Source of the DNA: Leptolyngbya sp. FACHB-8
Lineage (GTDB): Bacteria > Cyanobacteriota > Cyanobacteriia > Elainellales > Elainellaceae
Length of the DNA stretch: 64,000 nucleotides
Assembly: GCF_014695575.1 (NCBI RefSeq)
Contig: NZ_JACJOO010000012.1
Span: forward strand, 62,001-126,000
Reading direction: 5' to 3'
The first letter of the stretch is position 1. Each line of letters starts with the position of its first letter. Positions 1-10,471 of this stretch are shown piece by piece. The notes beneath the pieces were generated by a model, which saw only the letters and a list, made by a program, of their open reading frames with translations, was not told the origin of the DNA and searched no databases. A program made the translations under genes and the position numbers.

Positions 1-1
1 A

Positions 2-97
2 ACCGATGCAGATTTAACCGCTTTGGCATCGTTTCAGGTTCAGTTAACCGCTCAGGAAGATACTTCTGAGCCTGCTATGACGACCCAAGGATTGTGA
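2..97 (+). CDS. C-terminal fragment of an unidentified protein
   Basis: An open frame enters from the left edge and ends at a TGA at 95-97, giving about 31 residues ending in TTQGL. The stop overlaps the ATG of the following hybrid kinase in a TGATG arrangement, which suggests translational coupling and one operon. The visible tail is polar with no recognisable motif, so its function cannot be stated. From context it may be another signalling protein, but that is only a guess from the neighbour. Confidence 0.55.
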   Translation, partial: TDADLTALASFQVQLTAQEDTSEPAMTTQGL

Positions 98-3000
98 TGG
101 TAACGCAACCTATTCGCCAAAGTACCCCGGCCCATTCCCCGGCCTATACCGTACTGCTTGTTGAGACCGTTGCATCGGAACGGGATGTGTTGCGTCGCTA
201 TTTATTAGCCGATACTGGTTGCTGCTACACCGTATTAGAATCCGATTCTGCCGCTGCGGCCCTGGCTCTGTGCCAGAGTCAACAGGTAGATGGAATACTC
301 ACTAGCAATGCATTATCTGATAGCACTGGGCTGAAGTTTATACAGGCATTGCAGGAACAATTGAAGGGGGATCATCCTCCTGTCGTCATTGTCAGCCATG
401 AAGCCGATCCAGCGATCGCTGTTCGTTCCATTAAGCTTGGAGCCGACAACTATTTGGTTAAACAAACCTTGACCCCAGAGCAGCTTCAACAGGCGGTACG
501 AGGGGCTATCGAAACGGGGCGATCGCAACTGCAGTTGTATCAGCAACTCAATCGTGATTTAGCGAATCGTGTAGCTGAGTTGCAAACCCTCATTGACATT
601 GCCCCCGTTGGCATTGCGATCGCCCTGGATCCCAGCTGTGCTGAGATGCAGTGCAATGCTTACATGCGGCAAATGCTGGGGGTTAGCGTGGGCAACAATA
701 TTTCAAAAAGTGCGCCTGTAGAGGAACAACCTTCGTTTCAAGTTTTTCAGAATGGACAGGAAGTGCCATCTGAAAATTTGCCCATGCAGGTGGCCGTTCG
801 ATTGGGAGTTGATGTACTGGATACAGAAATTGAGATTCGACGATCGGATGGTACGGCTCGTCAGCTCTTGTCCTATGCTACTCCCCTACGAAATGCCCAG
901 GATGAAATTCGAGGAACAGTTGGGGCTTTTTTAGACATTACCGAACGCAACCGTATTGAAGCAGAATTGCGTACCCGTGAAGAACAATTGCGGCTATTTA
1001 TCAAACACGTGCCAGCCGGGGTGGCAATGTTTGATCGGGAAATGCAATATATTGTGGCGAGCGATCGCTGGTTAACCAGTTATGGAGTAGAACATCAAAA
1101 CATTGTTGGTCGCTCTCACTATGAAATTTTCCCCGATATTCCTGATCAGTGGAAGGCCATCCATCAGCGTTGTCTAGCAGGAGCGATTGAGTCCTGCGAG
1201 GAGGATTGCTTTTCCCGTGCAGATGGTTCTTTGATGTGGATACGTTGGGAGGTTCATCCGTGGCGCACAGATGCCCATGAGATTGGTGGCATTATTATAT
1301 TTTCGGAAGTTATCACGGAGCGGAAGCAAGCCGAAGCGCGGTTGCAAGAGCGCGAAGCTACCATTCGCCGACAGTTTGCCGAGCTAGAAGGCATTTATGC
1401 TACAGCTCCTGTCGGATTGTGTTTTCATGATACGGATCTGCGGTTTGTCCGAATCAATGACCGTTTAGCCGAAATTAACGGTGTTCCATCTGCCGAGCAT
1501 CTCGGGCGTACGGTCCGGGAAGTGCTCCCTGAACTGGCAGATGCGCTCGAACCCTTGCATCGGCGTGTGATTGAGTCTGGAGAACCGGTTCTGGATGTTG
1601 AGATTCAGGGTAGAACCAAAGCACAGCCTCAGACTGAGCGACACTGGGTAGCCAGCTATTACCCACTCAAGGATGTAAGGGGTCATGTCCTGGGTGTCAA
1701 TGTTGTCGTACAGGATATTTCTGAAGCAAAGCAAGCGCAAGCCGAACGCGAACAACTGATGCATCAGTTGGAACTGGAACACAGCTTCTTAGAGCAGACT
1801 CTGCAACAGATGCCTTCGGGGGTGGCGATCGCCGAAGCACCTTCCGGTAAGCTGCTATTTCACAACGACGAAGCCATTCGCCTGTTATGTCACTCGATGT
1901 ACGTATTGGAAGACTACAGTGGGTATACCCAGTACGGTGCCTTTCATGCCGATGGGCAGGCTTACCAACCCGAAGAGTATCCGATTGCACGAGCTGTCTT
2001 GGCAGGAGAGGTGGTCAAGGCGGAAGAGATGTCCTATCGTCGGGGAGACGGTACGATAACGACCCTATCAGTCAATGCAGCTCCTATCATTGACCAGCAA
2101 GGGCAACAAGTCGCTGCCGTGAGCACTTTTGAAGATGTGTCTGAGCGTAAACAGGCCGAGTGCGATCGCCTCCTCCTGGCTCAAATTGTAGAGTCCTCCA
2201 GAGACGCCATCATGGGGCTAACCCTGGATCGCCAGATTATTAGCTGGAATCCAGCCGCCGAACGCATTTTTGGTTACACCCGGGCGGAAATTTTAGGACA
2301 AGATTTATCAATTCTCGTTCCTGCTAATCGGGCGCATGAGCCAGCCACGGTTCTTGATGCGATTCGGCAGGGTAAGTACGTTAATCAATTCGAAACCGTA
2401 CGGCAACGCAAAGATGGCGGCCTCGTAAATGTATCCATCACGATTTCGCCTATCAAAAATGCCAGAGATGAAGTGATTGGCTTCTCCGGAACGGTGCGAG
2501 ATATTACCAGGCAAAAACGACTGGAACAGGAACGAGAACAGCTTTTTGCCCAGGCGCAATCGGCCCGTGCTGAGGCAGAAGCGGCCAGTCGTAGTAAAGA
2601 TGATTTTGTGGCTATGGTCGCCCATGAGTTGCGATCGCCCCTCAACGCCATTATGGGATGGGCAAAGCTATTACAAACCCGCCAGTTTGATCCGGCTACG
2701 ACCCACAAAGCCCTGGAAACGATTGTTCGCAATACCCAGGCCCAGGTGCAATTGGTGGAAGATTTGTTGGATATTTCGCGTATGGTACGCGGTACATTGC
2801 AGTTGACAACAACATCAGTCAACTTAGTTAACGTCATTGAAACTGCACTAGAAACGGTGCGCCCGACAGCAGAAGCCAAACAGCTTCACCTGGAAGCTCA
2901 GATACATAATGGTGCACAGATTTCGGGTGACGTTCACCGGCTGCAACAGATTGTTCTGAATCTCCTCACAAATGCTATCAAGTTTACCCCAGAGGGCGGG

Positions 3001-3726
3001 TTCATTCAGGTTTTGCTGGATCAGCAAGGTACTCATGCCCGAATCCAGGTTATCGACACTGGCAAAGGCATCAGCGCTGATTTTCTGCCCCACATTTTTG
3101 AGAGATTTCGGCAAGATCAACAAAACACAACCACAAAACAAGGCTTGGGATTAGGGTTGGCGATCGTTCAACATCTCGTCGAGATGCACGGAGGGAGTGT
3201 GACAGCAGAAAGCCAGGGTGAAAACTATGGCACAACGTTTACCGTGACATTACCATTGCTGGGAAGCAAAGGGACAGAATCGTTAAAGATGAATCATTCC
3301 CCTGTTCCGTCCTCGCCCTCTTACTCCATCGCTCCACCACCCCATCATCCTCTCAACGATATTCGAGTTTTGCTGGTCGATGATGAACCCGATATGTTGA
3401 GCCTGACAGCCTTCATCCTGGAGGAGCATGGTGCTGTGGCCCAAACGGCTACCAATGTTCCGTCGGCGCTAGAACGGTTGCCCAAGTTTCAACCCCATAT
3501 TCTTCTCAGCGATATTGCCATGCCAGAGCAGGATGGATATGAACTGCTGCAGCACATGCGGGCACGCCCTGGAGGAGGGATCCCGGCGATCGCTCTTACG
3601 GCCTACGCCTGTCAAACCCGTCGAGAACAATCCCTACGAGCGGGTTTCCAACAGCATCTAACGAAACCTGTAGAGCCAGAGGAGTTGATCAACGCAATTT
3701 TGCGAGCTGTTCGCCAGCGGGAGTAA
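97..3726 (+). CDS. Hybrid sensor histidine kinase: pseudo-receiver, about five PAS, kinase core, C-terminal receiver
   Basis: A cytoplasmic sensor kinase with no membrane segment. Order: receiver-like domain (about residues 15-140), four to five PAS domains (about 155-820), HisKA with phospho-accepting His843 in an AHELRSPLN box, HATPase_c with DTGKGI and GLGLAI, and a C-terminal receiver with acceptor Asp1139 (SDIAMPEQDG). The N-terminal receiver is degenerate: Ser70 stands where the acceptor Asp should be (DGILTSN), while the conserved Lys (LVKQ) remains. It probably gives structure or binds a partner and is not phosphorylated. The C-terminal receiver looks active. The second PAS is closely similar to one in the kinase at 27602, so these kinases share domain ancestry. 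ATG at 97 is preferred because it overlaps the upstream stop; GTG at 94 is the alternative. The signal sensed is unknown. Confidence 0.93.
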   Translation: MVTQPIRQSTPAHSPAYTVLLVETVASERDVLRRYLLADTGCCYTVLESDSAAAALALCQSQQVDGILTSNALSDSTGLKFIQALQEQLKGDHPPVVIVSHEADPAIAVRSIKLGADNYLVKQTLTPEQLQQAVRGAIETGRSQLQLYQQLNRDLANRVAELQTLIDIAPVGIAIALDPSCAEMQCNAYMRQMLGVSVGNNISKSAPVEEQPSFQVFQNGQEVPSENLPMQVAVRLGVDVLDTEIEIRRSDGTARQLLSYATPLRNAQDEIRGTVGAFLDITERNRIEAELRTREEQLRLFIKHVPAGVAMFDREMQYIVASDRWLTSYGVEHQNIVGRSHYEIFPDIPDQWKAIHQRCLAGAIESCEEDCFSRADGSLMWIRWEVHPWRTDAHEIGGIIIFSEVITERKQAEARLQEREATIRRQFAELEGIYATAPVGLCFHDTDLRFVRINDRLAEINGVPSAEHLGRTVREVLPELADALEPLHRRVIESGEPVLDVEIQGRTKAQPQTERHWVASYYPLKDVRGHVLGVNVVVQDISEAKQAQAEREQLMHQLELEHSFLEQTLQQMPSGVAIAEAPSGKLLFHNDEAIRLLCHSMYVLEDYSGYTQYGAFHADGQAYQPEEYPIARAVLAGEVVKAEEMSYRRGDGTITTLSVNAAPIIDQQGQQVAAVSTFEDVSERKQAECDRLLLAQIVESSRDAIMGLTLDRQIISWNPAAERIFGYTRAEILGQDLSILVPANRAHEPATVLDAIRQGKYVNQFETVRQRKDGGLVNVSITISPIKNARDEVIGFSGTVRDITRQKRLEQEREQLFAQAQSARAEAEAASRSKDDFVAMVAHELRSPLNAIMGWAKLLQTRQFDPATTHKALETIVRNTQAQVQLVEDLLDISRMVRGTLQLTTTSVNLVNVIETALETVRPTAEAKQLHLEAQIHNGAQISGDVHRLQQIVLNLLTNAIKFTPEGGFIQVLLDQQGTHARIQVIDTGKGISADFLPHIFERFRQDQQNTTTKQGLGLGLAIVQHLVEMHGGSVTAESQGENYGTTFTVTLPLLGSKGTESLKMNHSPVPSSPSYSIAPPPHHPLNDIRVLLVDDEPDMLSLTAFILEEHGAVAQTATNVPSALERLPKFQPHILLSDIAMPEQDGYELLQHMRARPGGGIPAIALTAYACQTRREQSLRAGFQQHLTKPVEPEELINAILRAVRQRE

Positions 3727-4391
3727 GCGTACTCGATTCCTCTGCAACAAAACCCATTTATTTGAACGAGTTCTCTCATCCGGATGGGCGAGACGCAGCA
3801 GTTGAGCATTGTGCGCTGCTCGTACTTCACCCAATCGGATCCGTACCTTATTTATCCATTAAGTAAAGTATTTGTATCTGTCTAAGGAATGAGACTTAGA
3901 CAGCTAGATCAAGAATTTGCAGAAGAATCGCATAGAACGTTTATTTTATAAGATTTCGTTTTAACTCGCCAATTATGTTCTCTATTTTGTTAAAGCGTGG
4001 TAGAAACGTGTACTTTAGCTGCCAATAATTTTTCTTATATATTAAGCTGGATTCCGTGTTTTTACGAAGTTAAATCCTGGAAGATTTACGCATAATACAT
4101 GTAATATTAAGTTTTCCTGCTAAGGTTTCTCAGGAATCTACCCTCAGGTATTGAGCTAAGTCTGTGGCGCTTTGAGAGTGAAAGGTTGTTATGTTGCTTC
4201 GATTCTTGTTACTCGTGAGTTGTACCTATCAGCCATTTACTTGATTCGCTAAATACTAACTTTTAGTATTTCTATACTTATCAAATCTCGCTGAGTTTAT
4301 TCTCAGCAAAAGGCTTTATCAGGGATCTGGGTGTTTACCATAATGTCCACAAAGATGTGGCTTGGAGTTTCTTTTAACCTCAGATGGCGCA
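3727..4391. other. AT-rich intergenic region upstream of the chemotaxis operon
   Basis: No convincing gene in about 660 bp. Three modest hairpins are visible: an 8-bp stem at 3879-3902, a 9-bp AT-rich stem at 4251-4271, and GCTGAG/CTCAGC at about 4290-4307. The region probably holds the terminator of the preceding kinase and the promoter of the chemotaxis operon, but no -35/-10 pair stands out. Confidence 0.5.
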
Positions 4392-5600
4392 ATGATAAAT
4401 ACTACACGCTTGAATGTTGAGGAATTAGTCCGGCAATTTCAGCTCAATATTCATGAGCATTTCACAGGAGAACTTCAGGTTCAATCCAATGCTTCTCTGA
4501 CCAGCTCCCTGACGGGTCACAATACCTGGAGCCTCTACTTTCTCTTTGGCCGCCTGCTTTGGGCTAATAGCAATGGGCATCGATTTCGTCGTTGGCGGCG
4601 TGCTTTTTTGTACCATAACCCCAATCTTTATTCAGATGCATTGCTGCCAGATGAACCGGATGCCGATCCCTTCTGGGAGTACCGGGTTATTACATCTTTG
4701 GTGAGAAGTGAAAAACTTCAACGGGAACAGGCGATCGCCCTCCTTGAATATCTACTGGGCGAAGTTCTCTTTGATGTTTTACAGTCAGGAGCTTCTTATC
4801 ACCAGGAAGGCAATTCTGCCGATATTAAACGGATTGGGGAACCGATTGCTGTCTTCAGCCCGAAGCAACTTTTTAGCAACTCTTACAAACGCTGGCAGTC
4901 CTGGTGCAAGGCTGAGCTGGCTGACTATTCCCCTCACCTGGCTCCTTACATTGACAATGTTCAGGAGCTACAAAATTGTATTCCAGCAAAAGCTTACGAT
5001 ACCTTAAGTCATCTCATTGATGGGGAATCGCCTCTGGCAGATATTGCTGTCGAGACAAAGCAAGATGTTCTACGCTTTACTAAGCTTCTTAATCCTTTGG
5101 TGCGTAAGGGGTTAATGACCCTACGGCAAGTTCCTGATTTACTGCCCAGTTCTCCAATTAACTCTACTTCCCTATCATCAAAAGAGCAAAATCTTCCCAA
5201 AATTCTTTGTATTGATGATAGCCCTGTTATTTGCTGGCAATTGGAACAGGTATTAACTAAACTGGGCTATCCCTGCATTAGTATTCAGGATTCACTCCAG
5301 GCTATTCCCACGTTGCTAGAAGAAAAACCTAGCTTGGTATTTCTTGATCTGGTGATGCCAATCGCGAGTGGGTATGAGATTTGCTCTCAAATTCGGCGAA
5401 TCTCCGCGTTCAAAGATATTCCCGTGATTATCTTGACAGGAAATGACGGGATTGTGGATCGGGTGCGGGCTAAGGTTGTTGGGGCTTCAGATTTTATGTC
5501 AAAGCCGGTTAACCCCCAACGGTTGATGGAAGTGGTGCGTCGATATTGCCCCATTTCTACGGATGAAATGCCCTCCCTGACCGAATGTTTGAGAAGTTAA
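4392..5600 (+). CDS. PatA/PixG-type response regulator (PATAN plus receiver)
   Basis: First gene of a chemotaxis-type operon, about 402 residues. The N-terminal 100 residues resemble the DUF4388/PATAN part of PatA and PixG. A middle helical segment follows (about 150-260), then a C-terminal CheY-like receiver (about 268-395) with acceptor Asp319 (FLDLVMP), the conserved Thr (ILTG) and Lys (SKPVN). In cyanobacterial phototaxis and pilus systems the PatA-type regulator is the first gene before CheY, CheW, MCP and CheA homologues, which is the order here. PATAN regulators are thought to act on type IV pilus motility or cell patterning. The frame is open from a TTG at 4362, but the ATG at 4392 begins the conserved part; neither has a good ribosome-binding site. 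Confidence 0.9.
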   Translation: MINTTRLNVEELVRQFQLNIHEHFTGELQVQSNASLTSSLTGHNTWSLYFLFGRLLWANSNGHRFRRWRRAFLYHNPNLYSDALLPDEPDADPFWEYRVITSLVRSEKLQREQAIALLEYLLGEVLFDVLQSGASYHQEGNSADIKRIGEPIAVFSPKQLFSNSYKRWQSWCKAELADYSPHLAPYIDNVQELQNCIPAKAYDTLSHLIDGESPLADIAVETKQDVLRFTKLLNPLVRKGLMTLRQVPDLLPSSPINSTSLSSKEQNLPKILCIDDSPVICWQLEQVLTKLGYPCISIQDSLQAIPTLLEEKPSLVFLDLVMPIASGYEICSQIRRISAFKDIPVIILTGNDGIVDRVRAKVVGASDFMSKPVNPQRLMEVVRRYCPISTDEMPSLTECLRS

Positions 5601-5740
5601 TTTTTGTCGGCTTAGCGGACAAAGATTAACGTCTCTAATAGAAGTCATCTACCAACTCCAGAAAAGATTTTAATAGTGCTTTTTCGGTTAATTCTGTGAA
5701 GAGTAACCTCTGAAAGCTCTGTTCAAATCTTTCTTAAGAA

Positions 5741-5782
5741 GCTGTTTGAAATGTTAATCCTTGGCGGACCTTTTCAAACAGC
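5741..5782. repeat. Intergenic hairpin between PixG-like and CheY genes
   Basis: Inverted arms GCTGTTTGAAA (5741-5751) and TTTCAAACAGC (5772-5782) enclose a 20-nt loop. The arm is followed by the word AAACAGCCTCTA, which also occurs near 18485, so this may be a degenerate member of an interspersed repeat. It lies inside the operon and could attenuate transcription or protect an RNA end. Confidence 0.5.
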
Positions 5783-5860
5783 CTCTAAAGACAGTTTGAA
5801 AACAACCCGATGCGGGGCTTTTCACTATTCCGGCATTGAGCAAAGAAATTGAGGAATTGT

Positions 5861-6226
5861 ATGACGACCGTTTTATTGGTAGAAGATAGCCTGACTGAAT
5901 CGGAAATTCTTACCCGCTATCTCCAGCAGGTGGGGCTAAATGTTGTTTTAGCGCGGGACGGTATGGAAGCCCAATACCACCTGAATCAGCAACGGCCAGA
6001 TCTGATTGTGTTAGACGTGATTCTGCCAGGACAAAGTGGCTTTGAACTCTGCCGTGAATTAAAAGCTAGCACAGAGACGGATGGGATCCCGGTCATCATG
6101 TGTTCCACGAAGGATACAGATGCAGACAAGCTGTGGGGCAATATGTTGGGGGCTGATGCCTATTTACCCAAGCCAGTGAATCAGCAGGAGTTTGTGAATA
6201 CTGTTCAGCAATTGATTGGGAGGTAG
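5861..6226 (+). CDS. CheY-like single-domain response regulator (PixH type)
   Basis: A stand-alone receiver of 121 residues with acidic residues at the start (LLVEDS), acceptor Asp52 (VLDVILPGQSG), the conserved Ser (MCSTKD) and Lys (LPKPVN). The start at 5861 is chosen over an upstream TTG because AGGA lies 6 nt before the ATG. It should receive phosphate from the CheA of the same operon and pass it to the motility machinery. The CheW gene starts 2 nt after its stop. Confidence 0.93.
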   Translation: MTTVLLVEDSLTESEILTRYLQQVGLNVVLARDGMEAQYHLNQQRPDLIVLDVILPGQSGFELCRELKASTETDGIPVIMCSTKDTDADKLWGNMLGADAYLPKPVNQQEFVNTVQQLIGR

Positions 6227-6228
6227 AG

Positions 6229-7143
6229 ATGGTGGATTCTGCGATCGCCCTACCCAATCACCCTCTCTCGCACGAACCCGCTGCGGGTGCCCCCGAATCA
6301 TCCGCAACCTCCCTGGCGAGAGCACAATGGGTCGATCTGGAAACCATCGCCCAGCATCTCAACCAACACTTTGGCTCTCAGGGAATCACAGTGCAAGCCC
6401 GCTGGAAGGAAAACTATCTGGTGCTGCTGATCGAATCTCTGGCATTGCCCGAGGTTGACATCCTGTTGCCTCAGGTTCAACAGGCCCTTGAAGTGCTCAA
6501 GCTGAAGGCTGTTGAAATTGTTCATGTATATGCGCGGATTACGGGTGAGGCGAACCCGTTATGGGGGCGAAGAATTACCCTGAATCCTTTAGGAGAACTG
6601 CAGGTACCCACACAATCTGTCGCCCCGACAACCCGTTCTGTAGCAGACTGGCTGGCCCAGGGGGCAGGGGTATCATCCCAAATTCTGGCTCCTGTTATTC
6701 ATCAAGCTGCTGAGGAACGGCGTTTTCTGCGTTGTTGTTTGAGCACAGAGGAAAGCGTCCTCATTCCCCTTGTGGAGATCCAGTCTATTTTTACAACGCG
6801 CCTGGCCAATATTGTGCCTGTTCCCCATATGCCAGATACGGTGTTAGGAGTACACCATTATCGGGGCGAGATGCTTTGGATGGTTGATCTGGATGCCCAG
6901 TTGGGGTTGGGTGCCTCTGAGGGCCAAGAACAGGAACTAACAGCCATTGTGATTCAGCATCAGGCATCTGCAATTGGATTTGTAACCCATGCCCAGGTTG
7001 AGATTGAAACCCAGTCCTCCGACCAAATTCATGGCCTCGATGGAGCCCTGTTTCCTAGCCGTCTGACCCCTTATTTATCCGGCTATTTACAAGAATCCGG
7101 CACGCCTGTTCTGAATGTCTCCGCCTTGCTGAACCAGCGCTGA
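6229..7143 (+). CDS. CheW-type adaptor with an N-terminal cyanobacterial extra domain (PixI type)
   Basis: 304 residues. The C-terminal half (about 165-300) is a CheW domain that would couple receptor to CheA (PLVEIQSIF, VLGVHHYRGEMLWMVDL). The N-terminal half (about 35-125) is an additional alpha/beta segment with QGITVQARWKENYLVLLIES and VHVYARITGEANPLW. From memory, similar segments occur in other cyanobacterial proteins; its function is unknown to me. Plain CheW proteins are about 150-170 residues, so this one is nearly doubled. GGGAGG just before the ATG overlaps the end of the CheY gene, pointing to coupled translation. Confidence 0.9.
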   Translation: MVDSAIALPNHPLSHEPAAGAPESSATSLARAQWVDLETIAQHLNQHFGSQGITVQARWKENYLVLLIESLALPEVDILLPQVQQALEVLKLKAVEIVHVYARITGEANPLWGRRITLNPLGELQVPTQSVAPTTRSVADWLAQGAGVSSQILAPVIHQAAEERRFLRCCLSTEESVLIPLVEIQSIFTTRLANIVPVPHMPDTVLGVHHYRGEMLWMVDLDAQLGLGASEGQEQELTAIVIQHQASAIGFVTHAQVEIETQSSDQIHGLDGALFPSRLTPYLSGYLQESGTPVLNVSALLNQR

Positions 7144-7247
7144 CGGTTGAGGATCTCCTACTCAATTTCGTTCTGTTTCTCATTTACTTTGTGGTTCTGC
7201 GATATGCAGTTCCCGTTTTCTGCTGAAGTCCCATCACCGTAATCCGT

Positions 7248-10200
7248 ATGTACACCAAAAATAATTCGCACTCCTCCACAAACACCGCTTCCGAAAATTC
7301 CTATGATGCCCTGTTGGGCTTACCCCAACGTGACCTGGTGTCGCTGATCCAGGGGAATAACGAACCTGATGAAGACATGGCCTGGGTGCAAGAGCGTAGA
7401 CGGCTACGGGCCGCACTTAATGCCGTTGAAATGGAGCTTCAACACGATACTGAAGCCGCGACAACAGCCCTGGCTCAGGTGAAAACAGAGTTAGAAAAAG
7501 TAGGATTACTGCAACGTCCGGATGTGAAGCAAGAGGTTGATTGTTTATCCAATCTGATGCAAGGGATTCATCAGGGTTTGGGAGGATATCTATCAGACTC
7601 CTTGCAGGAGCATTTTGAAGAAATCCGTCAGTATGTGCAGCGCATCGCTGACCAGATTCGCCAGACGGACGATATGGATACGCTCATGAGCATTGCTGTA
7701 CGAGCCGTACGGCAGTTTTTGGATGTGGAGCGATCGCTGATTTATCGCTTTGAAGGCGATCAGGGGGTCGTTGCGATGGAATCCCTGGAGGTGGGCTGGA
7801 CCCCCATGCAATCGGAGTCCCTTCCTGTCTTCTATTTTGGGGCGAAACAAGCACGGGATTATCAACGGCAACAGGTGGTTACCTTGCAGGGCACTCACAC
7901 CGATGTGTCTCCCTATCAGAAGCAGTTAATGGAACGATTTCAACTGCAATCAAGCCTGGCAGTACCGCTGTTTGTCAAAGACAAAATTTGGGGCTTACTG
8001 GTGGCGCAGCAATGCCAGCAACCCCGGACCTGGCGTGAAGCGACCGACATTAATTTCATGGTGCAACTGGGTCAGCTTGTGAGTTTGGCCCTTCAGCAAA
8101 CCCTGCTCCAACAAATGCTGACAGATCAGGCCGATAAAGCGATTCGCTATACCCAGGTGATCGGGCAGATTGGGCAACGCCTGGTGGAGCGACTCAAACG
8201 GCAGGATCTTGATCTCAACCTCTTACTCGCATCCACAACTCAGGATCTACGCCATGCTCTGAAGGCCGATCGTGTGGCCGTCTACCAGTTCAGTCCCGAC
8301 TGGAGCGGAGAGTTTATTGCAGAAGATCGGGCACCGGGTTGGGTGAAGCTGGTGGGGACTGACTTAGCCCGAGTACAAGATACTTTCCTTCAAGAAAACC
8401 AGGGCGGACGCTATCGCCAAAACCAATCTCTGCGAGTCGATAACATCTACACGGTGGGGCATGCACCTTGCCACGTTGAGCTATTGAGTACATGGGAAGC
8501 CAAGGCTTACATGATTGCGCCTATCTTCAACGGCGATACTCTCTGGGGGCTGTTAGGTGCCTATCAGAACAGTGGCTTCCGACACTGGGAGGACGCCGAC
8601 ATCAATCTTCTGAGCCAGGTGGGTGTGCAGCTTGGCAACGTTCTCCTGCAAGCCGATGTGGTGAAGGAGTTGCAAGAACGCAATCGCCAGATTGCCGAAG
8701 CAACAGAGCAAGAACGAGAAATTAGCCGCATTATTTATAAGCTGCGGCAATCTCTTGACATGCAGCAATCGTTCCAGACGACGGTGACGGAAGTGCGACG
8801 TTTGCTGAAGGTGAACCGCGTCCTAGTCTACCGCTTCTACCCGGATTGGAGCGGCGAGGTGGTTGCCGAATCTGTCGGTTCTGGCTGGGTTGCTCTAATG
8901 CAGGAGCAAGCGGTAGATCCAACACTGAAAACTTCACTGATGAGCTCTGAGCGATGCATTGTCAAAGCCTATGGTTCTCCTGCCCGCCCCGACACGGATA
9001 CCTATCTTAAGGAAACTCAGGGCGGTGCCTATGGCCGGGGTGAGCTGTATCGTAAGGTTGATGATGTGTATAAAGCGGGCTTTGAGTCCTGCTATCTCGA
9101 AAGCCTGGAGAAGTTTCAGGCAAAGGCGTATATTGGTGTGCCGATTTTCCTGCGGGGTGAGCTTTGGGGGTTGTTATTTGTGTACCAGTGCGATCGCCCC
9201 CGCACCTGGACAGAAACGGAAGTCAATGCCATGTTAAAAATCGCTCCCCAGCTTGGGGTGGCTCTTGAGCAGACGGAGTACATCCGTCAGGTAGAAGAGC
9301 AAGCCAAGCAATTGCAAGAGGCGGCGGAGCGCGAGAAGGCGGACAAAACCCAACTGCAACTGCAGATTGTGCAAATGCTTACGGCAGTACGTCCTGCTCT
9401 ACAGGGTGATTTGACAGTACGTGCCCCGGTTACGGAGGATGCCGTAGGCACCGTGGCCGATGCCTACAACAACACGATCCAGGCTCTGCGTAAACTGGTA
9501 ACCCAGGTGAAAGGCGCGACGGATCGAGTGCGGGAAACCTCAGAATTGAACGGAACGGCGATCGCCCACCTCAGCCAGCAAACCCAGCAAGAACTGTCCC
9601 AGGTCACCCGCGCCCTGCAAAAACTGGAGGAAATGGCTCAGGCCACCGAATCCGTTACGCAAAATGCTCAACGTATGGAAGCGGCTGTACAACGGGCCAA
9701 CGAAACGGTGCAGACCGGAGATAACGCCATGAACCTAACGGTGGGCGGTATTCTGGCAATTCGGGAAACAGTTTCAGAGACCACCAAAAAGATTAAACGA
9801 CTGAGCGAGTCTTCTCAAAAGATTTCCAAAGTCGTGAATCTGATCAGCAACTTTACGACCCAGACGCAACTCCTCGCACTGAACGCCGCCATCGAGGCTA
9901 CCCGCGCTGGAGAGTATGGCCGAGGCTTTGCTGTGGTGGCCGACGAGGTGCGCTCTCTGGCGCAACAATCCTCCGAAGCAACGGGTGAAATCGAAGCTCT
10001 GGTGCAGGAAATTCAGGCTGAAACCAACGGGGTATCAGCGGCGATGGATTTGGGCATTCAACAGGTTGTCGAAGGCACCAATCTGGTGAACCAAACCCGA
10101 CAAAGCCTGAACGAAATTGTCACCGCTACCGCCCAAATTCGTGACCTGATCCAGGGCATTACTGCCTCAGCTCAAGCTCAGGGGCAACAGTCTAACGCTG

Positions 10201-10340
10201 TCACACAGACGATGGAAGAAGTGGCGGCGATCGCCCGCAAAACCTGTACAGATTCCACCGAAATCGCCACCTCCTTCCAGAACCTCGTCCAAACAGCCGA
10301 ACTTCTGCAAAAGAGCGTCGACCAGTTCAAGGTGAATTAG
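7248..10340 (+). CDS. Soluble methyl-accepting chemotaxis protein with three GAF domains (PixJ-like)
   Basis: 1030 residues with no transmembrane helix, so probably cytoplasmic or recruited to the membrane by partners. Order: N-terminal helical region (1-120), GAF1 (about 135-285), GAF2 (about 310-465), GAF3 (about 490-680), a HAMP-like linker (about 705-765) and the receptor signalling domain with the hairpin-tip motif [18 protein letters not shown]2 and GAF3 resemble phytochrome/cyanobacteriochrome-type GAFs of phototaxis receptors. GAF2 has a Cys408-His409 pair and GAF3 a Cys615-Tyr616 pair at the position where a bilin attaches in PixJ-type sensors. Neither has a DXCF second cysteine, and GAF1 lacks the cysteine. 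Whether a bilin binds is unproven. Context with PixG/H/I/L homologues supports a photo- or chemotactic receptor. Confidence 0.92.
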   Translation: MYTKNNSHSSTNTASENSYDALLGLPQRDLVSLIQGNNEPDEDMAWVQERRRLRAALNAVEMELQHDTEAATTALAQVKTELEKVGLLQRPDVKQEVDCLSNLMQGIHQGLGGYLSDSLQEHFEEIRQYVQRIADQIRQTDDMDTLMSIAVRAVRQFLDVERSLIYRFEGDQGVVAMESLEVGWTPMQSESLPVFYFGAKQARDYQRQQVVTLQGTHTDVSPYQKQLMERFQLQSSLAVPLFVKDKIWGLLVAQQCQQPRTWREATDINFMVQLGQLVSLALQQTLLQQMLTDQADKAIRYTQVIGQIGQRLVERLKRQDLDLNLLLASTTQDLRHALKADRVAVYQFSPDWSGEFIAEDRAPGWVKLVGTDLARVQDTFLQENQGGRYRQNQSLRVDNIYTVGHAPCHVELLSTWEAKAYMIAPIFNGDTLWGLLGAYQNSGFRHWEDADINLLSQVGVQLGNVLLQADVVKELQERNRQIAEATEQEREISRIIYKLRQSLDMQQSFQTTVTEVRRLLKVNRVLVYRFYPDWSGEVVAESVGSGWVALMQEQAVDPTLKTSLMSSERCIVKAYGSPARPDTDTYLKETQGGAYGRGELYRKVDDVYKAGFESCYLESLEKFQAKAYIGVPIFLRGELWGLLFVYQCDRPRTWTETEVNAMLKIAPQLGVALEQTEYIRQVEEQAKQLQEAAEREKADKTQLQLQIVQMLTAVRPALQGDLTVRAPVTEDAVGTVADAYNNTIQALRKLVTQVKGATDRVRETSELNGTAIAHLSQQTQQELSQVTRALQKLEEMAQATESVTQNAQRMEAAVQRANETVQTGDNAMNLTVGGILAIRETVSETTKKIKRLSESSQKISKVVNLISNFTTQTQLLALNAAIEATRAGEYGRGFAVVADEVRSLAQQSSEATGEIEALVQEIQAETNGVSAAMDLGIQQVVEGTNLVNQTRQSLNEIVTATAQIRDLIQGITASAQAQGQQSNAVTQTMEEVAAIARKTCTDSTEIATSFQNLVQTAELLQKSVDQFKVN

Positions 10341-10471
10341 TAGCGGCTTAGACGGTTTGGTTTTCGTCGTTAAACGGCGGAAACCAAACCGGTTTTTCCA
10401 AAAGCTGTGCGCGCTGCCCCCATCCCCCTACCGACTTCCCTGCCCCCCTACCCACTCACTCACCACTCACC

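Noticed and set aside
7248-10340. GAF1 of the chemoreceptor as a cyanobacteriochrome
   Set aside because: It has no cysteine at the bilin attachment position and lacks the PDWSG-type signature seen in GAF2 and GAF3.
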